Assembly: GCA_016649925.1 (NCBI GenBank)
Contig: JAENWO010000146.1
Coordinates: 1-6,515 of the forward strand
Length of the DNA: 6,515 nt
From: Actinomycetales bacterium
Lineage (GTDB): Bacteria; Actinomycetota; Actinomycetes; Actinomycetales; Beutenbergiaceae
Reading direction: 5' to 3'
In this document: one piece after another, positions 1 through 5,612 of the stretch
Layout of the letters: each line of letters begins with the position of its first letter
Position numbering within the stretch: the first letter of the stretch is position 1
Translations under genes and position numbers: made by a program
Notes under the pieces: generated by a model
What the model was told of the DNA's origin: nothing
What the model saw: the letters and a program-made list of their open reading frames with translations, nothing else
Databases searched by the model: none

Positions 1-740
1 CCCTGTCCGCCCTGACGATGGCGGAGTACTTCCGCGACGTGATGAAGCAGGACGTGCTGCTCTTCATCGACAACATCTTCCGGTTCACACAGGCCGGGTC
101 CGAGGTCTCCACGCTGCTCGGCCGGATGCCCTCCGCGGTGGGCTACCAGCCGAACCTGGCGGACGAGATGGGCCAGCTGCAGGAGCGCATCACCTCCACG
201 CGTGGCCACTCCATCACCTCCCTGCAGGCGATCTACGTCCCCGCGGACGACTACACCGACCCGGCTCCGGCGACGACGTTCGCGCACCTGGACGCCACCA
301 CCGAGCTCTCCCGTGAGATCGCCTCCCGTGGCCTGTACCCGGCCGTGGACCCGCTCGCCTCCACCTCGCGGATCCTCGACCCCCGGTACGTCGGCGAGGA
401 CCACTACCAGGTGGCCACCCGCGTCAAGGCTGTCCTGCAGAGGAACAAGGAGCTGCAGGACATCATCGCGATCCTCGGCATCGACGAGCTGTCCGAGGAG
501 GACAAGATCGCCGTGAACCGTGCGCGTCGGATCCAGCAGTTCCTCTCGCAGAACACCTACATGGCGGAGAAGTTCACCGGCGTCGTCGGTTCCACCGTGC
601 CGCTGACCGAGACGATCGAGGCGTTCGGCAAGATCGCCGACGGCGAGTTCGACCACATGGCCGAGCAGGCGTTCTTCAACATCGGCGGGCTCGAGGACCT
701 CGAGCGCAACTGGGCGAGGATCCAGTCCGAGCTTCGCTGA
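1..740 (+). CDS. atpD: ATP synthase F1 subunit beta (3' part, 5' end outside window)
   Basis: Beta subunit of the F1 sector, which carries the catalytic nucleotide sites of F-type ATP synthase on the cytoplasmic face of the membrane. About 246 C-terminal residues are present; the family is usually 460-485 residues, so the P-loop half lies upstream. The frame is open from base 3, ahead of the first visible ATG at 18, so that ATG (…LTMAEYFRD) is internal. Visible landmarks are the Walker B strand LLFIDNIFRFTQAGSEVS, the ATP synthase alpha/beta signature PAVDPLASTSR, and the DELSEED lever sequence (bases 483-503) that contacts subunit gamma. The C-terminal helical domain ends normally in NWARIQSELR. 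atpC follows after 50 bp, the usual final pair of the atp operon. No truncation or frameshift is seen. The identification is essentially certain. Confidence 0.98.
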   Translation, partial: LSALTMAEYFRDVMKQDVLLFIDNIFRFTQAGSEVSTLLGRMPSAVGYQPNLADEMGQLQERITSTRGHSITSLQAIYVPADDYTDPAPATTFAHLDATTELSREIASRGLYPAVDPLASTSRILDPRYVGEDHYQVATRVKAVLQRNKELQDIIAILGIDELSEEDKIAVNRARRIQQFLSQNTYMAEKFTGVVGSTVPLTETIEAFGKIADGEFDHMAEQAFFNIGGLEDLERNWARIQSELR

Positions 741-778
741 CCGTGCGCCCTCGAGGCGTCTGACGAACGAACGAAACG

Positions 779-785
779 AAGGAGG
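779..785 (+). promoter_or_regulatory. Ribosome binding site of atpC
   Basis: AAGGAGG lies 5 bases before the GTG at 791 and fixes that start. It is the strongest Shine-Dalgarno match in the window. The rest of the 50-bp atpD-atpC spacer holds a purine-rich series of acga/acgaa units and a weak 4-bp hairpin (CGCC, 5-base loop, GGCG near 744-757). No promoter is apparent, which fits read-through from atpD. Confidence 0.8.
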
Positions 786-790
786 GCGGC

Positions 791-1072
791 GTGCCGCTCA
801 AGGTCGAGATGGTCTCGGCGGACCATACCTGGTGGACGGGCGAGGCGCTCAGCGTGAGCGCCCCGGCCGCCGACGGTTCCATGGGCGTCCTGACCGGCCA
901 TCAGCCGGTGCTGGCCGTGCTGCGTCCGGGCATCGTCCGGATCCGGCCGAGCTCCGGTGAGCCGGTCTCCATGGAGGTCGACGGGGGCTTCCTCTCCGTG
1001 GACGAGAACGAGGTCACGATCGTCGTCGACCCGACCACCGAACAGGACCGGCCGGCCACCGGCGAGAACTAG
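791..1072 (+). CDS. atpC: ATP synthase F1 subunit epsilon, short form
   Basis: Central-stalk subunit epsilon, which sits on gamma and the c-ring and couples rotation to catalysis. The 93 residues match the N-terminal beta-sandwich domain: a WWTGEALSVSAP segment, DGSMGVLTGHQPVLAVLRPG at about 29-48, and the family's GGFLSVDENEVTIVVD at about 65-80. After residue 80 only a polar tail (PTTEQDRPATGEN) remains. The C-terminal two-helix hairpin, which inhibits ATP hydrolysis in the E. coli and Bacillus proteins (about 130-140 residues), is therefore absent. Shortened epsilon subunits are known in actinobacteria, so this is probably native rather than a break. The GTG start is supported by the RBS just upstream. 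A 14-bp gap separates it from the next gene, which suggests cotranscription. Confidence 0.96.
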   Translation: MPLKVEMVSADHTWWTGEALSVSAPAADGSMGVLTGHQPVLAVLRPGIVRIRPSSGEPVSMEVDGGFLSVDENEVTIVVDPTTEQDRPATGEN

Positions 1073-1086
1073 CCGGGGCCGGTGCC

Positions 1087-1500
1087 GTGAGGGAAGCGAT
1101 CGTCGCGGCGTGTGTCGTCGTCGTGCTCGCCGGAACCCTCGCTGCGCTGTTCCTGTGGCGCCTGCGCACCCTGAGCCACCGCGTCGGGTCGTTCGAGTGC
1201 GCAATGCACACGGACGGGCGCTGGCTCGCCGGGATCGCCACCTACACGCGTGACCACCTCGCCTGGTACGAGGTGGTCTCGTTGTCCGTGCGCCCGAGCC
1301 GGCGCTGGGCCCGCCGGGAGCTGGACATCACCAGCCGCGAGCTCCGGCGGCTCGGTGCGGGCACCAGCCGGATCAGCGAGGCCCACTGCACCTATCGCGG
1401 CGAGGGCTTCCTCCTTGCGGGCCGTGACCATGCGCTCGACGGCCTGACGGCCTGGCTCGAGGCGGCGCCACCCGGACCGATCACGTTCCCGGTCGGCTGA
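1087..1500 (+). CDS. DUF2550 family membrane-anchored protein
   Basis: A 137-residue protein of unknown function. The first residues are followed by one hydrophobic segment (about residues 4-24, AIVAACVVVVLAGTLAALFLW) and then basic residues (RLRTLSHR). This predicts one N-terminal membrane anchor with the remainder probably on the cytoplasmic side. The soluble part contains WLAGIATYTRDHLAWYEVVSL, a basic RPSRRWARRELDI stretch and a C-terminal segment about a graded threshold (GFLLAGRDHALDGLTAWLEA). This architecture and the position directly after atpC match the DUF2550 proteins of actinobacteria; the M. tuberculosis counterpart is Rv1312, next to atpC Rv1311. The start is GTG with only a weak G-rich RBS (about 1076-1082), so translation may depend on atpC. 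No role in ATP synthase has been assigned to it here; the link is positional only. Confidence 0.85.
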   Translation: MREAIVAACVVVVLAGTLAALFLWRLRTLSHRVGSFECAMHTDGRWLAGIATYTRDHLAWYEVVSLSVRPSRRWARRELDITSRELRRLGAGTSRISEAHCTYRGEGFLLAGRDHALDGLTAWLEAAPPGPITFPVG

Positions 1501-1506
1501 GCCGCA

Positions 1507-1513
1507 GGAAGGA
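1507..1513 (+). promoter_or_regulatory. Ribosome binding site of nucS
   Basis: GGAAGGA ends 5 bases before the GTG at 1519. The 18-bp space from the DUF2550 stop is too short for a separate promoter, so nucS is probably read from the same transcript as atpC and DUF2550. Confidence 0.7.
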
Positions 1514-1518
1514 CACTC

Positions 1519-2220
1519 GTGCGGATCGTCATCGCCAGCTGCTCGGTCGACTACTCCGGCCGGCTCAGTGCACACCTGCCGTTGGCCCGGAGGGTGCTCA
1601 TGGTCAAGTCGGACGGGTCCGTGCTCGTGCACTCCGACGGCGGCTCCTACAAGCCGCTGAACTGGATGTCGCCGCCGTGTTCCCTGACGACGGCGGACCC
1701 GGGCACGGAGCGGCTCGCCGCGGGTGTCAGCGAGGTCTGGACCGTCCAGAACACGAAGACCGACGACCGTTTGATCGTCTCGATCCACGACGTCGAGTCG
1801 GACTCCTTCTTCGAGCTCGGCGTCGATCCGGGACTCGTGAAGGACGGGGTGGAGGCGCACCTGCAGAAGCTGCTCGCCGAGCAGATCGGGGTCCTTGGCC
1901 ACGGCCACACGCTCGTCCGGCGGGAGTACCCCACGGCGATCGGACCGGTCGACATCCTGGCGCGGTCCGCCGTCGGTGAGACCGTCGCGGTCGAGATCAA
2001 GCGACGCGGCGACATCGACGGCGTGGAGCAGCTCACGCGGTACCTCGAGCTGCTCAACCGGGATCCCCGGCTCGCGCCGGTGGGCGGGGTGTTCGCGGCG
2101 CAGGAGATCAAGCCGCAGGCGCGCGTGCTCGCGACCGACCGGGGGATCCGCTGCGTCGTGCTCGACTACGACGCGATGCGCGGGATCGACGACGTCGAGT
2201 CGCGGCTCTTCTGGTCCTGA
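1519..2220 (+). CDS. nucS: Mismatch-specific endonuclease NucS/EndoMS
   Basis: A DNA endonuclease that cuts both strands at certain mismatches (G-T, G-G and T-T in characterised homologues). It provides mismatch repair in Actinobacteria and some archaea that lack MutS/MutL. The 233 residues span the whole family. The N-terminal beta-barrel dimerisation/DNA-binding domain is about residues 1-110 and includes the conserved KPLNWM (W49). The C-terminal RecB-like nuclease domain follows, with E136, GPVDIL (D145) and VAVEIKRRG (E159, K161) as the PD-(D/E)xK metal and catalytic residues. QLTRYLELL follows, as in characterised homologues. The C-terminus, ESRLFWS, keeps an Leu-Phe motif like that used by actinobacterial NucS to bind the beta sliding clamp. 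All key residues are present, so the enzyme should be active. The start is GTG with a good RBS. Confidence 0.97.
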   Translation: MRIVIASCSVDYSGRLSAHLPLARRVLMVKSDGSVLVHSDGGSYKPLNWMSPPCSLTTADPGTERLAAGVSEVWTVQNTKTDDRLIVSIHDVESDSFFELGVDPGLVKDGVEAHLQKLLAEQIGVLGHGHTLVRREYPTAIGPVDILARSAVGETVAVEIKRRGDIDGVEQLTRYLELLNRDPRLAPVGGVFAAQEIKPQARVLATDRGIRCVVLDYDAMRGIDDVESRLFWS

Positions 2221-2227
2221 GACCTGG
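2211..2227. promoter_or_regulatory. Possible DasR-like inverted repeat upstream of nagA
   Basis: CTGGTC, then CTGA, then GACCTGG, spanning the nucS stop codon about 80 bp before nagA. The half-sites resemble the DasR (GntR family) dre element, whose core is TGGTC-TA-GACCA, and nagA is a classic DasR target in Streptomyces. The centre here is four bases rather than two and one outer position does not pair, so this is only suggestive and could be chance. Confidence 0.2.
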
Positions 2228-2297
2228 CGTTTGCCGCGGGCGGAAGACATGAATCGTCGGGGAGCTCGGAAGCTGAGCATCCAGGAGGGCAGTCCGC

Positions 2298-2303
2298 CAC
2301 AAT
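2298..2303 (+). promoter_or_regulatory. Putative -10 element of nagA (leaderless start)
   Basis: CACAAT ends 6 bases before the nagA GTG at 2310. That would place transcription initiation at or next to the start codon. The only Shine-Dalgarno-like sequence, AGGAGG at 2283-2288, is about 21 bases from the GTG, too far for normal use. No convincing -35 is seen. The remaining 2221-2297 spacer shows no clear terminator. Confidence 0.4.
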
Positions 2304-2309
2304 GAGGTC

Positions 2310-3545
2310 GTGAACTCCTCGCTCGAGCACGTCGGTCCCATCGTCATCCGCGGCCAGGTGGTCACCGCTGAGGAGGTGCTCGACGACGGCGTCGTGGTGC
2401 TCGAGGGGGAGCGGATCGCGTGGGTGGGTGCGTTCAGGGCCGCCGCCCGGACGCCGTGGGCGCAGCAGGTGGGCGAGGTGCCCGCGCCGGCGGATGGCAC
2501 GATCGTGCTGCCGGGGCTGGTCGACCTGCACAACCACGGGGGCGGGGGAGCGAGCTTCCCGGACGCGACGGATGCCGCGACGGCGCAGCTCGCCATCGAC
2601 GAGCACCGGCGGCACGGCACCACGCACCTCGTCGCGTCCCTCGTCACCGCCAGCCCGGACACGCTGCGTGCGCGGGTGGGCCTGCTCACCCACCTGGCGG
2701 AGGAGGGGGAGCTCGCGGGCATCCACCTGGAGGGCCCGTTCCTCGCCACCGCCCGTTGCGGCGCGCAGGACCCCGCGCTCATCCTGGCGCCGGATCCCGC
2801 CCTGACGGCCGAGCTGCTCGAGCTCGGGCGGGGTCACGTGGTGACCATGACGATCGCACCCGAGCGGGCCGGGATCACCGGGGACGACGGCGTGACCGCG
2901 GCGCTCGTCGCGGGTGGCGCCCTGCCCTCGTTCGGGCACACCGACGCCTCGTCGCCGCAGATGCACGCCGCGCTGGACGACGCCGGGGCCCATCTCGCGG
3001 GGCCGCGCGCGCGATCGGAGCGAGCCACCGTCACGCACCTGTTCAACGGGATGCGGCCGATCCATCACCGGGAGCCCGGACCCGTTCCCCCGGCGCTCGC
3101 GCGCGCCCGGGACGGCCGGCTCGTGCTCGAGCTGATCGCGGACGGCACCCACCTCGCGCCCGAGCTGGTCACCGACCTGTTCGCACTCGTCGGGGCCGGG
3201 AACATCGCGCTCGTCACCGACGCGATGGCCGCGGCCGGCATGCCCGACGGCGACTACCGCCTCGGGAGCCAGGAGGTGCGGGTGCGCGGAGGTGTCGCCC
3301 GACTGGCCCACACCGACTCGATCGCCGGCGGTACCGCGCACCTCATCGACGTCGTGCGCACCACCGTCCAGGCCGGCGTGCCGCTGCGCGAGGCCGTCCT
3401 GGCCGCCTCCCTGACCCCCGCCGGGGTGCTCGGCAGGGAGCGCATCGGCGCGCTGCGCGTGGGCTACCGTGCCGACGTCGTCGTCACCGACGCCGACCTG
3501 TGGGTCCAGCAGGTGATCCGGGGCGCACGTCCTGTGGACTCGTGA
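2310..3545 (+). CDS. nagA: N-acetylglucosamine-6-phosphate deacetylase
   Basis: Hydrolyses GlcNAc-6-phosphate to glucosamine-6-phosphate and acetate in the cytoplasm, the committed step of amino-sugar recycling and chitin use. The 411 residues are near full family length. A small beta domain (residues 1-65) leads into the amidohydrolase barrel. Visible landmarks are the LPGLVDLHNHGG motif (H74, H76), GIHLEGPFL with metal ligand E141, H210 in SFGHTDAS, H243 in THLFNGM, H281 in IADGTHL, and catalytic D304 in LVTDAM. The C-terminal strand domain ends with GYRADVVVTD. The loop after the metal glutamate reads ARCGAQDP, so Gln153 stands where E. coli NagA has His143. A stop lies just upstream in frame, making GTG 2310 the outermost start. 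The stop overlaps the next reading frame (GTGA). No nagB or transporter is in view. Confidence 0.96.
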   Translation: MNSSLEHVGPIVIRGQVVTAEEVLDDGVVVLEGERIAWVGAFRAAARTPWAQQVGEVPAPADGTIVLPGLVDLHNHGGGGASFPDATDAATAQLAIDEHRRHGTTHLVASLVTASPDTLRARVGLLTHLAEEGELAGIHLEGPFLATARCGAQDPALILAPDPALTAELLELGRGHVVTMTIAPERAGITGDDGVTAALVAGGALPSFGHTDASSPQMHAALDDAGAHLAGPRARSERATVTHLFNGMRPIHHREPGPVPPALARARDGRLVLELIADGTHLAPELVTDLFALVGAGNIALVTDAMAAAGMPDGDYRLGSQEVRVRGGVARLAHTDSIAGGTAHLIDVVRTTVQAGVPLREAVLAASLTPAGVLGRERIGALRVGYRADVVVTDADLWVQQVIRGARPVDS

Positions 3546-3968
3546 GCGCCGTCGCCACACGTGTCCCCGTCGCGCGCATCCGCACCCTGACGGACGGTCT
3601 GGCTGAGGTCGACATCGCGGAGGAGTCCCCCCGACACGTACCAGTGGGTGACCGGCTTCGACACGGTTCTCGCGCCGGCCCCGCGGTCGGTCGCGGTGGA
3701 CGCCGCGGACATGCCGCGGCAGCTCGAGACAGCCCGGTACGCCCACGAGCTCGTCGCGGGGACACGCGGACGGTACCGGGTCAGCCTGAACCGGGTCAGC
3801 CTGAACCGGGTCGGTGAGAGCGACGGCGGCGAGCAGGTCGACCTCGTGATGGACAACTTCCGGGTGGTCGATCTCGGGGCGCAGGCGCCGCGACCGACGG
3901 CTCCGTTGCCCCGGCCCGGGGGACCGGCAGGAGGAGAGCGGCCAACCGCGCGGTGCCCTCGAGCGTGA
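3542..3968 (+). pseudogene. Unrecognised gene with an apparent frameshift at a C6 run
   Basis: A GTG at 3542 overlaps the nagA stop (GTGA), a typical coupled start. It opens a frame with near-perfect G/C third positions (residues SAVATRVPVARIRTLTDGLA, then EVDIAEESP). At six consecutive C (3627-3632) that frame decays into Arg/Gly-rich sequence. The frame one base later takes over with equally good codon bias: PDTYQWVTGFDTVLAP, later RQLETARYAHELVAG, RYRVSLN and EQVDLVMDNFRVVDLG, running to a stop at 3966-3968. Removing one C would join both parts into one protein. The coding look fades after about 3880, so the true C-terminus is unclear; a second shift near the G5 run at 3918-3922 would extend the frame to 4152. 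I do not recognise the family. It may be a decaying gene, a phase-variable gene or an assembly error. No usual Shine-Dalgarno precedes the GTG. Confidence 0.55.
3776..3812 (+). repeat. 15-bp tandem duplication inside the frameshifted gene
   Basis: The 15-bp unit CCGGGTCAGCCTGAA occurs twice in perfect tandem (3776-3790, 3791-3805), followed by 7 bases of a third copy. In the downstream frame of the gene it duplicates the five residues RVSLN without disturbing the frame. Replication slippage is the simplest origin. Confidence 0.9.
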
Positions 3969-4083
3969 CCCGCAGGTCGCCGGGCTGCTCCCCGAGCTGC
4001 TCCCCGAGCGCATCGAGCGTCACTGCCACCCCGCTGAAGTCGTGCCGATCGCCGCTCTCGGGGGAGTCGGCGGCACGGACCAT
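3796..4083 (-). CDS. Tentative minus-strand small ORF, divergent from the GH1 gene
   Basis: A 95-codon ORF reading leftward from an ATG at 4083. Its first part has balanced composition and G/C third positions (MVRAADSPESGDRHDFSGVA, then VTLDALGEQLGEQPGDLRV and TLEGTARLAALLLP). From about residue 60 it becomes Arg/Pro/Ser-rich, as expected where the plus-strand coding signal takes over. It could be a short or truncated divergent gene starting 66 bp from the GH1 start, or merely the antisense image of a plus-strand frame. The plus frame with codons beginning at 3901 gives an alternative peptide (…DPQVAGLLPELLPERIERH…) over the same bases, with similar codon quality. No clear RBS, no known domain. 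I could not decide between the strands. Confidence 0.25.
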   Translation of the reverse strand: MVRAADSPESGDRHDFSGVAVTLDALGEQLGEQPGDLRVTLEGTARLAALLLPVPRAGATEPSVAAPAPRDRPPGSCPSRGRPARRRRSHRPGSG

Positions 4084-4097
4084 GACGGCGGCGGGCG

Positions 4098-4103
4098 TAG
4101 TCT
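4098..4103 (+). promoter_or_regulatory. Putative -10 element of the GH1 gene
   Basis: TAGTCT fits the actinobacterial TANNNT -10 pattern and would start a transcript near 4110, giving an untranslated leader of about 40 bases that contains the RBS of the GH1 gene. No good -35 hexamer is visible at the expected distance. A 14-codon ORF (ATG 4108 to TGA 4150-4152) lies in this leader. Confidence 0.4.
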
Positions 4104-4136
4104 CACCATGGCCTTACCGACGAGCAGCGCTACCAC

Positions 4137-4142
4137 AGGGAG
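4137..4142 (+). promoter_or_regulatory. Ribosome binding site of the GH1 gene
   Basis: AGGGAG ends 6 bases before the GTG at 4149 and supports that start. The position of the conserved FLWGSATAAYQIEG motif at residues 15-28 agrees with it. Confidence 0.65.
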
Positions 4143-4148
4143 CCAGCA

Positions 4149-5582
4149 GTGACGGACGCGACCACCGACCAGCGCACCTTCGGTGAGGACTTCCTCTGGG
4201 GTTCGGCCACCGCCGCGTACCAGATCGAGGGCGCTGCCGCCGAGGGCGGTCGCGGGCCCTCCATCTGGGATACGTTCTCCCACACCCCGGGCCGGACGTC
4301 GAACGGCGACACGGGCGACGTCGCGGTGGACCACTACCACCGCTGGCGCGAGGACGTCGCCCTGATGAAGGACCTCGGCCTCGACGCCTACCGCTTCTCG
4401 ATCTCGTGGTCCCGCGTGCAACCGGGCGGGACGGGTGAGTTCAACGCGGAGGGCATCGGGTTCTACTCCGACCTGGTCGACGGGCTCGTCGCGGCCGGGA
4501 TCAAGCCGGTCGTCACCCTGTACCACTGGGACCTGCCGGCCGAGCTGGAGGCCCGGGGCGGCTGGACGAACCGGGAGACCGCCGTCGCGTTCGGGGAGTA
4601 CGCCCGGCGGATGGCCGTCGAGCTCGGCGACCGCATCACCGTCTGGACGACGCTGAACGAGCCGTGGTGCTCGGCCTACCTCGGCTACGCCTCCGGCGTG
4701 CACGCCCCGGGCCGCACCGAGCCGCTCGCGGCGCTGCAGGCGGTCCACCACCTCAACCTCGCCCACGGCCTGGCTGCTCGCGCCATCCGCGAGGTGCTCG
4801 GTGACGAGGCGCAGCTCTCCGTCACGCTCAACCTGCACGTCACCCGGCCGGACGATCCGGACTCGGAGTCGGACCGTGACGCCGTGCGCCAGATCGACGC
4901 CGTCGGGAACCGGGCGTTCCTCGGTCCGCTGCTCGAGGGCGCCTACCCGGTGGACCTGCTCCAGGACACGGCCGCGATCACGGACTGGTCCTTCGTCGAG
5001 GACGGCGACCTGGAGACGATCGCGCAGCGCCTCGACGTCCTCGGGGTGAACTACTACTCCACCGGTCGGGTGCGGCGTCATGACGGTACCGGTGAGCGCG
5101 CCCAGGCCGACGGGCACGGGGACTCGGGCGCGACGCCGTGGGTCGGCGCCGACGACGTCGAGTTCCTCCCGCAGCCCGGGCCGCACACCGCGATGGGCTG
5201 GAACATCGACCCCGCCGGCCTGACCGAGCTGCTCCTGGGGCTGCGCGACTCCTACCCCGACATACCGCTGATGATCACCGAGAACGGCGCCGCGTTCGAG
5301 GACGTGGTCGACGCCGACGGGCGCGTCCACGACGCGGAGCGGGTCTCCTACCTGCACGACCACATCGACGCCGTCGGGCAGGCGATCGACGCCGGCGCGG
5401 ACGTTCGCGGGTACTTCGTGTGGTCCCTGCTGGACAACTTCGAGTGGGCCCACGGCTACGAGCGGCGCTTCGGGATCATCCGGGTCGACTACGGCACCCA
5501 GGAGCGGCTCTGGAAGGATTCGGCCCGCTGGTACCAGCGCCTCGTCGCCGCGTCCGTGCTCCCCGAGGTGACGCAGGTCTGA
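4149..5582 (+). CDS. Family GH1 beta-glucosidase
   Basis: A retaining beta-glycosidase that releases glucose (or another terminal sugar) from beta-glucosides and cello-oligosaccharides. It has no signal peptide, so it acts on imported sugars in the cytoplasm. The 477 residues match the usual length of a single (beta/alpha)8 barrel. Landmarks are the GH1 N-terminal signature FLWGSATAAYQIEG (Q25), RFSISWSR at about 82-89, TLYHWDLP (H126, W127), the acid/base TLNEPW (E171), NYY (N301), the nucleophile in MITENG (E378), and SLLDNFEWAHGY with W425, E432 and W433, which contact the sugar in the -1 subsite. All catalytic residues are present and no frame break is seen. The symbol bglB or bglA is often used, but substrate preference cannot be read from sequence. 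It follows the disturbed gene after nagA and appears to have its own promoter. The stop is 30 bp before the next start. Confidence 0.96.
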   Translation: MTDATTDQRTFGEDFLWGSATAAYQIEGAAAEGGRGPSIWDTFSHTPGRTSNGDTGDVAVDHYHRWREDVALMKDLGLDAYRFSISWSRVQPGGTGEFNAEGIGFYSDLVDGLVAAGIKPVVTLYHWDLPAELEARGGWTNRETAVAFGEYARRMAVELGDRITVWTTLNEPWCSAYLGYASGVHAPGRTEPLAALQAVHHLNLAHGLAARAIREVLGDEAQLSVTLNLHVTRPDDPDSESDRDAVRQIDAVGNRAFLGPLLEGAYPVDLLQDTAAITDWSFVEDGDLETIAQRLDVLGVNYYSTGRVRRHDGTGERAQADGHGDSGATPWVGADDVEFLPQPGPHTAMGWNIDPAGLTELLLGLRDSYPDIPLMITENGAAFEDVVDADGRVHDAERVSYLHDHIDAVGQAIDAGADVRGYFVWSLLDNFEWAHGYERRFGIIRVDYGTQERLWKDSARWYQRLVAASVLPEVTQV

Positions 5583-5599
5583 GCCCTTGGCGGATGCGG

Positions 5600-5605
5600 G
5601 ACAAT
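5600..5605 (+). promoter_or_regulatory. Putative -10 element for the small Cys/His gene
   Basis: GACAAT ends 7 bases before the ATG at 5613, the spacing expected if transcription starts at the A of that ATG (leaderless mRNA). It overlaps the in-frame ATG at 5604, which therefore would not be in the transcript. No Shine-Dalgarno is seen, and no clear -35. Confidence 0.45.
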
Positions 5606-5612
5606 GGGTGCC

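Noticed and set aside
744..757. Hairpin between atpD and atpC as a terminator
   Set aside because: The stem is only four bases with no T-tract, and a strong RBS for atpC follows.
1069..2280. 403-codon open frame on the minus strand
   Set aside because: It is antisense to DUF2550 and nucS, both well supported; long stop-free antisense frames are expected at this G+C.
2420..3541. Plus-strand frame upstream of 3542 within nagA
   Set aside because: Only the part from GTG 3542 onward has coding bias. Upstream it is an out-of-frame Arg/Ala/Gly-rich shadow of nagA.
2166..4013. 615-codon open frame on the minus strand
   Set aside because: It lies opposite nagA, which has all NagA motifs on the plus strand; the minus product is Arg/His/Pro-rich with no recognisable domain.
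4126..4131. AGCGCT core in the GH1 leader as a CelR/LacI-type operator
   Set aside because: The flanking bases do not extend the palindrome (C and A on either side), so it lacks the 14-bp symmetry of known sugar-repressor sites.
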